Shown here: piece after piece, positions 1 to 7,473 of the stretch
How positions within the stretch are numbered: the first letter of the stretch is position 1
How the letters are laid out: each line of letters begins with the position of its first letter
Origin: a bacterium
GTDB taxonomy: Bacteria > Tectomicrobia > Entotheonellia > Entotheonellales > Entotheonellaceae
Assembly (NCBI GenBank): GCA_027294925.1
Contig: JAPULM010000553.1
Span: 1 to 20,102, forward strand
DNA length: 20,102 nt
Direction: 5' to 3'
Notes under the pieces: generated by a model
Told to the model about the DNA's origin: nothing
What the model saw: the letters and a program-made list of their open reading frames with translations, nothing else
Database searches by the model: none
Translations under genes and position numbers: made by a program

Positions 1-46
1 ATGAAACGGCTGGTCAATCGTGACAACTTGTGCTTCCATAGTTTCG

Positions 47-109
47 GACCTCTTGTTTAGGGGGTGGGACGGATAAAGCTTTTTATCTACCCCCTGAGAG
101 GTCTTTTTT
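47..109 (+). terminator. Intrinsic terminator of an upstream gene
   Basis: A long imperfect hairpin is followed by six T residues. GACCTCT (47-53) pairs with AGAGGTC (97-103), AGGGGGT pairs with ACCCCCT, and an inner GATAAA/TTTATC pair closes the top; the T-run is 104-109. This is the classical form of a Rho-independent terminator reading rightward, so a + strand gene probably ends to the left of the window. Bases 1-60 could encode a 19-codon peptide ending inside the stem, but nothing supports it as a gene. Because the stem is interrupted and long, an attenuator or riboswitch terminator is possible, though no ligand-binding leader can be seen. Confidence 0.75.
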
Positions 110-211
110 CAAGCATAATACCTATGATATATTGATTTTATTTAACTATGTGTCGTTACGAAAGAGCCACACCCGTGTGGAAGGGGAAGGAGGGGTACAT
201 CGCGCTGCGTT

Positions 212-241
212 TTGACAGATCGGCCGGGGGAAGGCTATACT
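212..241 (+). promoter_or_regulatory. Sigma70-type promoter for the S8 protease gene
   Basis: TTGACA (212-217, perfect -35) and TATACT (236-241, 5 of 6 to the -10 consensus) are separated by 18 bases. Transcription would begin near 248, giving a leader of about 40 nt before the GTG start at 287. The remainder of 110-286 holds no other feature I can support. Confidence 0.7.
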
Positions 242-286
242 GCCGAATGATGCCTCAAATGTTAGTAACCAATCGCTGAGGAAGCG

Positions 287-2791
287 GTGTTATCGATCTG
301 TAGAAGCGTATTGAGCGTTCCCCGTGCACGTATCGTTCCGGTGTTCCTACTGGCCTGGTGCTTGCTGCCTGCTCAGGCCGTCAGCCAGGACCTGTCCGCG
401 TATGTAGCCGCGCGCCAGGCGCCTCTGGCCTCGAGCCAACGCCGCATCGCTTCGTCCTTACGGGCCGTTGCACAGATGGCCGCGCAGTACGGGGCACCGC
501 TGGCCAGTACGTTGGCGACCCGTGCCATACGGCTCAGCGATGACGGTGTGATCGAGGCTAATGTGTATGTTGATGATCTGACGCAAGCCCAGCTTCAGGT
601 GCTCCAACCGCACCTGGTCCGCATCCATCATGTTGATCAGCAAGCCCGTCTGCTGCATGCTTCCATCTCCGTCGAAGCCCTAGAGACCGTTGCGGCACTC
701 CCCTTTGTGCGCTGGATCAGTCCGCCGTCGTATGCTGTGCTGCGTACCGGCAGTGTGACGTCGGCAGGTGATAGTGTGCTATTTGCTGCCGAGGCCCGTG
801 AGAGGTTTGGCGTCGATGGCAGCGGTGTGCGAATCGGGATTATCTCCGATAGTCTGCTCGACCCGGACGCCTCGGGTGACGATCTACCACCTGACCTGAT
901 CATTTTAGATGCAGGGATCAATAGTTCTCAGACCGACGAAGGCCGGGCCCTGGCGGAGATTATTCATGACCTAGCACCCGGCGCCACGCTTCTGTTTCAT
1001 ACCGGTTTTCCGAATGCATTTGCCATGGTCGAGGCTATTGATGAGCTGGCCATGGCGGCGGTTGATATTATTGTGGATGATCTTGGTTTTTTCCGTGAGT
1101 CGGTGTTCGAAGACGGACTGGTGGCTAGCGCGGTGCGTACGGCGATTGAGGACAAGGAGGTTATTTACGTGACGGCCACCGGCAATGATGCGCAGGCGCA
1201 TTATAAGGGTGTCTATCAGGAATTTGATCCTAACGATGGGGATCCCAGCATGAACCTGCATGATTTCGGGGCTGGTGACGTTACCATGTCCATTGTGATT
1301 GCCCCGGGGAGTCCCCAGCGCCCGAGTTTTTTTACCGCTTTCCTGCAGTGGCCTGATCGGTTCGATGGCTCTGCCAATACGGCGGACTATGACCTGTTAC
1401 TGTTTGATGCCAGTGGCGATAATCTGGCCTGTGATACGCCGACTTTGAGTGGGAACTGTATTAGCGACAATCGTCAACTGGTCGGCAATGCCCCACCTAT
1501 CGAAGAGGTCATCGTCGTTAATACGAGTAATAATTTTGTTACCGTTGACTTGCTCGTCAACCGTGTGGCCGGTGCGGCCTTGCCGCTGGCCATTAGCTTT
1601 CTTGGAGATGCAACGATTGTAGAGCATACGGTTGCCCGTGGCAGCGTTTTTGGACATCCGTGCGTGCGCGATGCGCTGGCTGTGGGTGCCATTCGTGCAG
1701 CTGATGCAGGCTTCGATACGATTGAATCCTTTAGTTCTCATGGCCCTTGTGAGATTTTCTTTGACCGTAACGGCCAACCGGTGTTTGAGACGCGCAGCAA
1801 GCCGGACCTGGTTGCTGCGGATGGGGTGATGACCTCCATGGCCAATTTTAGTCCCTTTTTCGGTACGTCTGCCGCCGCACCCCATGTGGCGGCTATAGCG
1901 GCACTTCTGATCGAATATAATCGGACGGTTGGTACTGATGCACTGCGTAAGGACGAGATTGCTGACCTCATGCGCGTAGCGGCTGTTGACCTGGGGCCGC
2001 CTGGCATTGATAATATATTCGGGTATGGCAAAGTCGATGCGGTGAAGGCGTTTGAGGCGATGCAGGATCTGCTGGCGCTACGCAACCGGCCGCCACGCAG
2101 TACGATTACGGCACCTGCTGACGATGTCGTCGTCAGGCCTGGTGCAGCAGTCACCTTCCAGGGCACCTGTGTCGACATTGATGTCGAGGAGCGTGACACG
2201 TTTACCTTTGTCTGGGAGTTTGGGGGAGACCCAGCTCGTACGTCTGACCTTCTGAATCCGGGCGCTATTGTGTTCCCCGAGCCGGGTATCTTTCCCGTTA
2301 CCTTTACCTGTACGGACGATAGCGGGGCTAGCGACTCGACTGTACGTACGGTTATCGTGAATCAACCGCCAGTGGGCCATATCGACAATACATCTGCTCT
2401 AATGGTCATTAGCGTTGGTAGCAGCGTGGATTTTGCTGCTTCATGTCATGATGCTGAAAATCATACGCCGTTTACCTTTCTGTGGTATTTTGGCGGCGGT
2501 GCTGATGGTGACAGCTCGACGCAGCAAAATCCGACTGTACGGTTCGATAGTCCCGGGACTTATACGGTTACGCTGATTTGTACGGATGCGCTTGGCATTG
2601 CGGACGTGGCGCCTCCAACGGTTCAGGTCATGGTAACAAGAATGAGCACTGGCGGTGGTGGATGTGGCATTTTATCCTCGGATCAGTTGCGGCCTCCGCC
2701 TCCATCCGCAGCCTTGGGCAACATCTTTCTTCCACTGCTTGTCATGCTTGCTATACGCATTTGGAAGGGTGCTCGTCGCCGCTACTCATAA
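287..2791 (+). CDS. Secreted S8-family (subtilase) serine peptidase with two PKD domains and a C-terminal membrane anchor
   Basis: Exported protease of 834 aa. Residues 1-32 form a signal peptide (basic start, hydrophobic core, AQA end). The peptidase core runs about 175-590: the catalytic Asp is D188 (IGIISDSL), the oxyanion Asn is N300 in TATGN, and the nucleophile is S528 in GTSAAAPHVAA. The HGT motif expected between them is replaced by DEGRALAEIIHD, so E218 sits where subtilisins have His; this matches the Glu of sedolisin (S53)-like enzymes, and H227 is the nearest His. Two PKD-like beta domains follow (about 603-692 and 694-784, each with a WEFGG/WYFGG core). The C-terminus is GGGGCG, then a hydrophobic helix (about 808-824) and an Arg-rich tail, resembling GlyGly-CTERM/Synerg-CTERM sorting signals. 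The start is GTG at 287, with GAGGAA at 278-283 and the promoter at 212-241. It is probably surface-attached or released by processing; substrate unknown. Confidence 0.88.
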   Translation: MLSICRSVLSVPRARIVPVFLLAWCLLPAQAVSQDLSAYVAARQAPLASSQRRIASSLRAVAQMAAQYGAPLASTLATRAIRLSDDGVIEANVYVDDLTQAQLQVLQPHLVRIHHVDQQARLLHASISVEALETVAALPFVRWISPPSYAVLRTGSVTSAGDSVLFAAEARERFGVDGSGVRIGIISDSLLDPDASGDDLPPDLIILDAGINSSQTDEGRALAEIIHDLAPGATLLFHTGFPNAFAMVEAIDELAMAAVDIIVDDLGFFRESVFEDGLVASAVRTAIEDKEVIYVTATGNDAQAHYKGVYQEFDPNDGDPSMNLHDFGAGDVTMSIVIAPGSPQRPSFFTAFLQWPDRFDGSANTADYDLLLFDASGDNLACDTPTLSGNCISDNRQLVGNAPPIEEVIVVNTSNNFVTVDLLVNRVAGAALPLAISFLGDATIVEHTVARGSVFGHPCVRDALAVGAIRAADAGFDTIESFSSHGPCEIFFDRNGQPVFETRSKPDLVAADGVMTSMANFSPFFGTSAAAPHVAAIAALLIEYNRTVGTDALRKDEIADLMRVAAVDLGPPGIDNIFGYGKVDAVKAFEAMQDLLALRNRPPRSTITAPADDVVVRPGAAVTFQGTCVDIDVEERDTFTFVWEFGGDPARTSDLLNPGAIVFPEPGIFPVTFTCTDDSGASDSTVRTVIVNQPPVGHIDNTSALMVISVGSSVDFAASCHDAENHTPFTFLWYFGGGADGDSSTQQNPTVRFDSPGTYTVTLICTDALGIADVAPPTVQVMVTRMSTGGGGCGILSSDQLRPPPPSAALGNIFLPLLVMLAIRIWKGARRRYS

Positions 2792-2879
2792 AGTGCTTGC
2801 GTTACCTGCTGCGAGCCAGTACCCTATGTGCCGGGCGCTTCCTGGCGTGCATAATAGGGTCGATGGATAGGAGGAGAGT

Positions 2880-3572
2880 ATGGGATTTACCACGCGCCTG
2901 GTGTGGTTGGGATTGGTAGGATCATTGCTATTCACGACAGGTTCACATGCCCGTACGATGTATATTAGTGATATGTTTGAAGTGGTGGTGCGCTCTGAGA
3001 AAGAAATTGCAGGTCGTAACATTGTTAAGATTTTGCCGACAGGGACGCCCTTGGAAGTTATCAATACGGATGACTCTTGGGCAACGGTTAAACTGCAGAG
3101 TGGTCGAACCGCCTATGTGTTGAAACGCTATTTAATCGCCCGGCTTCCCTATAAGCTTACTGCGGAGCGTCTGCAGGAAGAAGCCGAACAGCAGAAAGCG
3201 CGTCTTGATACGCTGACGGAACAATTGACGACGTTACGTCAAGAACACCGGCGTTTGCGAAAGGCAAGCGGCCAACAGGAATCCCAGCTGACCGATACCA
3301 CCAAGAAGTATGATCAATTACGTCAAGATGCGGCGCAGTTTCTGCAACTAAAATCCGAGTATACGAAGCTGCAACAGACACATTACGATACCCAGCAAGA
3401 GCTGGTCAAAGTGAAGAAAAAGACACAGGATTTGAAAAAAAGTAGCCAGCTTTTGTGGTTTTTAGGTGGCGCTGGGGTTATGTTGGCAGGATGGATTATT
3501 GGTATGATGACCGAGCGTTTGCGCGGTCGTGCGCGACGGCAAAGTGGCTACTCATACCAGTTACCTCAGTAA
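2880..3572 (+). CDS. SH3b-domain, coiled-coil, single-pass membrane protein (TIGR04211/YgiM-like)
   Basis: A 230-aa envelope protein of the family annotated as 'SH3 domain protein' (TIGR04211, E. coli YgiM type), whose molecular role is not settled. Residues 1-24 are a signal peptide ending SHA. A bacterial SH3 domain spans about 26-88 (RSEKEIAGRNIVKILPTG, then DSWATV and GRTAYV). A Gln/Glu/Lys-rich coiled coil covers about 93-190, and a transmembrane helix about 191-211 is followed by an Arg-rich cytoplasmic tail, so the SH3 domain should lie in the periplasm. The start is fixed by a perfect AGGAGGAG at 2869-2876. It begins 88 bases after the protease gene on the same strand and may be co-transcribed; a CATAAT at 2850-2855 has no convincing -35. 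Its stop lies 4 bases from the stop of the convergent kinase gene. Confidence 0.85.
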   Translation: MGFTTRLVWLGLVGSLLFTTGSHARTMYISDMFEVVVRSEKEIAGRNIVKILPTGTPLEVINTDDSWATVKLQSGRTAYVLKRYLIARLPYKLTAERLQEEAEQQKARLDTLTEQLTTLRQEHRRLRKASGQQESQLTDTTKKYDQLRQDAAQFLQLKSEYTKLQQTHYDTQQELVKVKKKTQDLKKSSQLLWFLGGAGVMLAGWIIGMMTERLRGRARRQSGYSYQLPQ

Positions 3573-3576
3573 TGTA

Positions 3577-5997
3577 TCAGATTGCGGAAGGCGAACTTCG
3601 GAATGCGGAAGGCGGACTTTGGACTTCGGGTGGCGTTTTCATGACCTTGTATAAAACGGCGTGTAGTTCTTCTGATTTATAAGGTTTCACAATTCGATCA
3701 CAAAAACCATAATGTTCGAATTGCGCCATGATCGGATCGGTGGTGTAGCCGCTGGCGACGATGGCTTTGGTTTGCGGATCGATTTTTAGCAATTTCTTAA
3801 TGGCTTGCTCGCCACCCATGCCGCCTGGCACCGTCAGATCCAAGACAACGACTTCAAACGGTGCGTCTGCATCCTTTTCCCGCCGGTACAAAGCAATGGC
3901 TTCAGCGCCGTCTCTGGCAAACGTGACATCATAGCCGAGGTGCATCAGCATTTCGCCGGTTACCTCGCGAATGGTTTCGTCATCTTCCATAATCAAAATT
4001 TTCCCTTTTCCCGGGTAATGCGTCATCTGCTTACCAAGTTGTTTACCGACCTGCTGTTCAGAAGCAGGCAGATAGATCTCAAAGGTTGTGCCGACGCCTT
4101 GTTGTGAGGCGACGCTAAGGTGCCCATGGTGCTTTTTAATGATCGAGTAACAGGTAAACAATCCAAGCCCGTTGCCGGCTTGCTTGGTGGTGAAATAGGG
4201 ATCGAAAATTTTGCTCATGCGGTCTTCAGGGATGCCGATGCCATTATCTTGAACGGAAATTTTTACATACTTGCCCGGCTCAAGGGCGATATGCCGGTCG
4301 ATGTCATCCGCATCAAGGGTCACATTTTCGACTTGTACGTCGATGCGTCCACCATCCGGCATGGCCTGGTCGGCATTGATCATCAGGTTATTGATGACCT
4401 GACTGATTTGTCCCTGGTCGACCTCTACTGGCCAGAGATGGTGGTCGACACCGAATTCGCACCTTACATTCGAGCCACGCAGTGAAAAATCAATACAATC
4501 CCGTATAACATGATCGATTGAGGCTGGCTGCCGAATGGGCGATCCGTCTTTTGAAATGGTCAGGAGTTGCTGGGTGAGATTCTGTGCTTGTAGGGCAGCC
4601 TTTTCAGCATTGACCAGCCGAGCAAACACCTTGCCTTCCTTCTCAGCATATATTTTGGCCAGAGAAATATTGCCAATAATCGCCGTTAATATATTGTTGA
4701 AATCGTGTGCCACGCCACCGGCAAGAAGACCAATGGAGTCGAGCTTATCCGCCTTCATGAGCTCTTCTTCAATGTGTCGTCTTGCAGTCATATCCCAAAA
4801 CACCAGCACCGCCCCAAACATGTCCTCATCTTTTGCACGGATGGGGGCGGCATTGGCAGCAATTAGGCGTTCTGTGCCATCTCTGGCGATCAGCAACAGC
4901 TGATCGGCGCGATGCACGTGACCATCGGCATGCAGGGCGGCGTCAGCTGGATTCTGGCACGGTTGACGGTTTTTCTCATCGAGGATTTGAAAAATCGTTG
5001 ACAGTGGCTGCTTAATGGCCTCGGCTTGCGACCATCCGGTCAGTGTTTCGGCAACCTTATTTAATAAGACAATGTTGCCTGACGTATCGGTCGCAATAAC
5101 CCCATCACCAATCGAGCTTAAGGTGACGGCCAGTTGTTCTTTTTCGGTTGCTAATACTTCCTCTGCTCGCCGTCGTTCGATGATCTCACAGCGCAATTGC
5201 TCATTGGATTTCAATAATGAGCCTGTGCGTTCAACGACTTTCTTTTCTAACGATGCACTGGCTTGTGCTAATTCACTAGCCAGACTTTCAAGCTTGTTGC
5301 GGCTTTCTTGTAACTCTTTTTGGGTGACTCGCGCGTTGTGCGCTGAAACAACGCTACAGATAAAGACAGACTGTATCACGGTTGCAATAAATGAAAGTTG
5401 GACAGGGTGATTTATTTTCAGGATATAAGGAAAGACAAGATGGGAAATCAACAACGATAAGCTTAACACAAGTAAGCCAAGAAAGACTCGGGGATATGGG
5501 CTGTTTGTATCATAGTGAGAGGTTTTTTTGATCTCATTAAAAATGATATATGTTGAATAAAGTATAGGTAGAACATTTATAAATGTTATATAAAAGAATG
5601 AACTTCCTTCGATATAAGATATGCCCCAGCCATGTATTTCATAACCGTTGACATAGCTATTTGTTGAAATATTTAAGATAGCAGATAAGGATACACAGGA
5701 TAATGTTGTGTAGTAGAGAAAATCTTTATTTCTTTGGGTTATTGAGTAGATGAAATGGAGAAGACAAAAATTTGTTAAGAAGCCTATAGATAAGGCGATT
5801 TTTAACAGTGGAACCCAAAGGCGTGTTGCCGCGGGTAACCATAGGGTAAAGTCGGTAAGTGACCAGACGGCTAGACAACCGGTTATAAGAAGGCAGGAGC
5901 GATTGATCGAGTTGTTATGTCGTTGGGAAAAGGTGTAGGTCCAGGTGAAGAGGTTGATCGTAAAGCCAACCAGTGGAATGAACACATAATAATTCAT
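3577..5997 (-). CDS. Hybrid sensor histidine kinase (multi-pass sensor, PAS, HisKA, HATPase, receiver)
   Basis: An 806-aa inner-membrane hybrid kinase. Order: six or seven hydrophobic segments (about 5-217, like HisKA N-terminal 7TM sensors), a coiled coil (about 222-285), a PAS domain (about 287-408), HisKA with phospho-acceptor H431 in GGVAHDFNNILTAI, HATPase_c (about 525-645, DNGIG at 584 and GNGLGL at 608), and a C-terminal receiver (about 666-785) with phospho-acceptor D720 and K771. The GGVAHDFNN motif places it in the HisKA subgroup commonly found as orphan hybrid kinases; no separate regulator gene is adjacent. The start ATG has AGGA about 7 bases upstream. The sensor-encoding DNA (about 5230-5997) is visibly richer in A+T than the catalytic part. 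The last 17 or so residues come from a 21-bp tandem repeat. It ends in TGA, which shows TGA acts as a stop here. Signal sensed: unknown. Confidence 0.92.
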   Translation of the reverse strand: MNYYVFIPLVGFTINLFTWTYTFSQRHNNSINRSCLLITGCLAVWSLTDFTLWLPAATRLWVPLLKIALSIGFLTNFCLLHFIYSITQRNKDFLYYTTLSCVSLSAILNISTNSYVNGYEIHGWGISYIEGSSFFYITFINVLPILYSTYIIFNEIKKTSHYDTNSPYPRVFLGLLVLSLSLLISHLVFPYILKINHPVQLSFIATVIQSVFICSVVSAHNARVTQKELQESRNKLESLASELAQASASLEKKVVERTGSLLKSNEQLRCEIIERRRAEEVLATEKEQLAVTLSSIGDGVIATDTSGNIVLLNKVAETLTGWSQAEAIKQPLSTIFQILDEKNRQPCQNPADAALHADGHVHRADQLLLIARDGTERLIAANAAPIRAKDEDMFGAVLVFWDMTARRHIEEELMKADKLDSIGLLAGGVAHDFNNILTAIIGNISLAKIYAEKEGKVFARLVNAEKAALQAQNLTQQLLTISKDGSPIRQPASIDHVIRDCIDFSLRGSNVRCEFGVDHHLWPVEVDQGQISQVINNLMINADQAMPDGGRIDVQVENVTLDADDIDRHIALEPGKYVKISVQDNGIGIPEDRMSKIFDPYFTTKQAGNGLGLFTCYSIIKKHHGHLSVASQQGVGTTFEIYLPASEQQVGKQLGKQMTHYPGKGKILIMEDDETIREVTGEMLMHLGYDVTFARDGAEAIALYRREKDADAPFEVVVLDLTVPGGMGGEQAIKKLLKIDPQTKAIVASGYTTDPIMAQFEHYGFCDRIVKPYKSEELHAVLYKVMKTPPEVQSPPSAFRSSPSAI
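3580..3621. repeat. Two imperfect 21-bp direct repeats at the kinase 3' end
   Basis: Bases 3580-3600 and 3601-3621 are tandem copies differing at a few positions (core TGCGGAAGGCG, then ACTTCG/ACTTTG), followed by a partial third copy (GACTTCGGG). They lie inside the kinase reading frame and encode its Pro/Ser-rich tail (SPPSAFRSSPSAI). Such 7-codon tandem repeats, giving PPSAFR-like peptides, occur as mobile short repeats in several bacterial genomes. They sit precisely at the convergent gap with the SH3b gene. Confidence 0.7.
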
Positions 5998-6421
5998 GCA
6001 AACATCCTGGCTTGTATTCTCTCATCCCGCAAGCATGCAAAGGGCTACGGACGAGATGGCCGCTAGTGCCCGTGCGAGGCAATTTTCACGTTTTGATGAT
6101 AGATGGGTTATGTTTGCGTAGAAGGGCAATTTTTATGCCACAGTTGTGGATATGTCAGGCGGAGACGAGTTTTGCTTCATCGACAGGTGGTCAATTTGCC
6201 ATCAGGCCCTTGCCAATTGTGAGGGATTTGCTCAAACAGGCTTGATTGATATTGCAGGCGGTTTGCCAAATCAGTGAGCGAGTCTGATTGGTTTCTAACG
6301 GCGGCATACATCAAAAATTTGACAGGGGCGTCAAATTTCCGTCCCCCCTCATCCCAGTCTTCTTCCGCGTCCTTAGATGTGCTATCATAAAGCACTAACT
6401 AGAGACATAAAGGATTGGTTT
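5998..6421. other. Divergent intergenic region between kinase and oxidoreductase genes
   Basis: A 424-base spacer that should carry the promoters of both flanking genes. The only clear structure is the inverted repeat at 6315-6338. A TATCAT at 6383-6388 could be a -10 for the oxidoreductase gene but has no good -35 at the right distance. A minus-strand open stretch (6177-6395) shows no family I recognise and no ribosome binding site. Confidence 0.4.
6315..6338. promoter_or_regulatory. Perfect 9-bp inverted repeat (operator-like)
   Basis: AAATTTGAC (6315-6323) and GTCAAATTT (6330-6338) are exact reverse complements around a 6-base centre AGGGGC. The site lies about 85 bases upstream of the oxidoreductase start and overlaps a TTGACA at 6319-6324, so it could be an operator covering a -35 box. 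No T-run follows, so it is not a terminator. Confidence 0.5.
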
Positions 6422-7447
6422 ATGAGCACCGTGCGTTTTGGACTCATTGGTTTAGGCATCCACGGGATGCGTTACGCTCGCCATATTATGAACGATATTG
6501 ACCAGGCCGAGCTTTATGCCGTTTGCCGTCAAGATCTTGCCGAGGGGGAGGCTTTCGCCCGCCAGTACAATGTGCGTTATTATCGTGAGTATCTCGATTT
6601 GCTAAATGACCCGCACCTTGAAGCGGTCGCCGTGGTTACCCCACCCCACCTGCATGAACGCATCTGCAGCACGGCGCTGATGGCCGGTAAAGCCGTATTG
6701 GTGGAGAAGCCGCTGGCCTGCAATACCCGCGAGGCTATTAATATCATCGAGGCTATTGCACGTTCCGGAGGATTTCTCATGGTGAATCATACCTTGCGCT
6801 TTAATTCCGTTGTACGGGCGCTTGAGGATCGTCTTGATCAGTTGGGTCCAATTCACACCATCAGTATTAACCAACGTATGGAGCCGCCGAAGCGAGAATG
6901 GATGGATGACTTTTCATTGGCTGGCGGCGGGGTGATTCTCCATACCGGTGTGCATATGTTTGATCTATTGCGTTTTTTTTCCGGTGATGAAGTGCGGCGG
7001 GTTTACTGTGAAACAGACCGCATCTTTTACGAAGAATTGGAAGACATGTTTGTGGCGACATTGAGCCTGCGGCACAGTAAAATTCGATGTGTTGTAGACG
7101 CCGCTCGTTATACGGATGGACGCTCCGGGCGTATTGAAATCGTCGGTGAACACGGGCAGTTGATAGGCGATCACATACATGGTTATGGTTCGATCATTCG
7201 TGGTCAAGAGATTTCGCCGCTGCAAGCACCAGCCCCGGTGCAGACGGTTGAACATGGCATCCGAGCCTTTGTCGACGCCTTGCTCGACGATGCCGAACCG
7301 CCCATTAGCGCACTTGATGGCTACCAGGCGGTCGAAATTGCCGAAGCTTGCTACCATGCGGCAAGTTCCGGTGAGCCCATCAGTATATACGGCGACGACG
7401 AAGAAGAGTCATATGATGACGGTGACGATGATCTATCGCATGTCTGA
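6422..7447 (+). CDS. Gfo/Idh/MocA-family NAD(P)-dependent oxidoreductase
   Basis: A 341-aa cytoplasmic dehydrogenase, probably acting on a sugar, sugar acid or cyclitol. The N-terminal Rossmann fold has GLIGLGIHG (residues 7-15), followed by VVTPPHLHE (71-79) and the family's EKP motif at 95-97 (VEKPLACN). The C-terminal alpha/beta domain carries GGGVILHTGVHMFD (168-181), in which H178 is the usual catalytic or substrate-binding His. ATG 6422 is chosen over an ATG 15 codons upstream because AAAGGA (6409-6414) is correctly spaced and the family begins right before the Rossmann strand. The last 18 residues form an Asp/Glu-rich tail (GDDEEESYDDGDDDLSHV), unusual for the family. It ends in TGA. 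It is monocistronic: flanked by a divergent kinase and a convergent protease. Substrate cannot be read from the sequence. Confidence 0.9.
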   Translation: MSTVRFGLIGLGIHGMRYARHIMNDIDQAELYAVCRQDLAEGEAFARQYNVRYYREYLDLLNDPHLEAVAVVTPPHLHERICSTALMAGKAVLVEKPLACNTREAINIIEAIARSGGFLMVNHTLRFNSVVRALEDRLDQLGPIHTISINQRMEPPKREWMDDFSLAGGGVILHTGVHMFDLLRFFSGDEVRRVYCETDRIFYEELEDMFVATLSLRHSKIRCVVDAARYTDGRSGRIEIVGEHGQLIGDHIHGYGSIIRGQEISPLQAPAPVQTVEHGIRAFVDALLDDAEPPISALDGYQAVEIAEACYHAASSGEPISIYGDDEEESYDDGDDDLSHV

Positions 7448-7473
7448 GCCGTTTGGCAAACCGCTTCTCCTGC

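Noticed and set aside
1..60. 19-codon open frame starting with ATG at the first base
   Set aside because: Its stop lies inside the terminator stem, no upstream sequence is available to show a ribosome binding site, and the peptide matches nothing I know.
247..279. Short leader peptide (MMPQMLVTNR) before the protease gene
   Set aside because: Ten codons with no ribosome binding site and no attenuator downstream; likely chance.
5572..5587. Perfect 16-base palindrome AACATTTATAAATGTT inside the kinase gene
   Set aside because: It is within coding sequence of a very A+T-rich segment, where such palindromes are common.
6177..6395. 72-codon minus-strand open frame in the 6-kb spacer
   Set aside because: No recognisable domain or Shine-Dalgarno, and it crosses the inverted repeat and likely promoter of the oxidoreductase gene.
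7448..7473. GTTTG-G-CAAAC mini-hairpin between convergent stops
   Set aside because: One-base loop cannot form a real hairpin, and no T-run follows.
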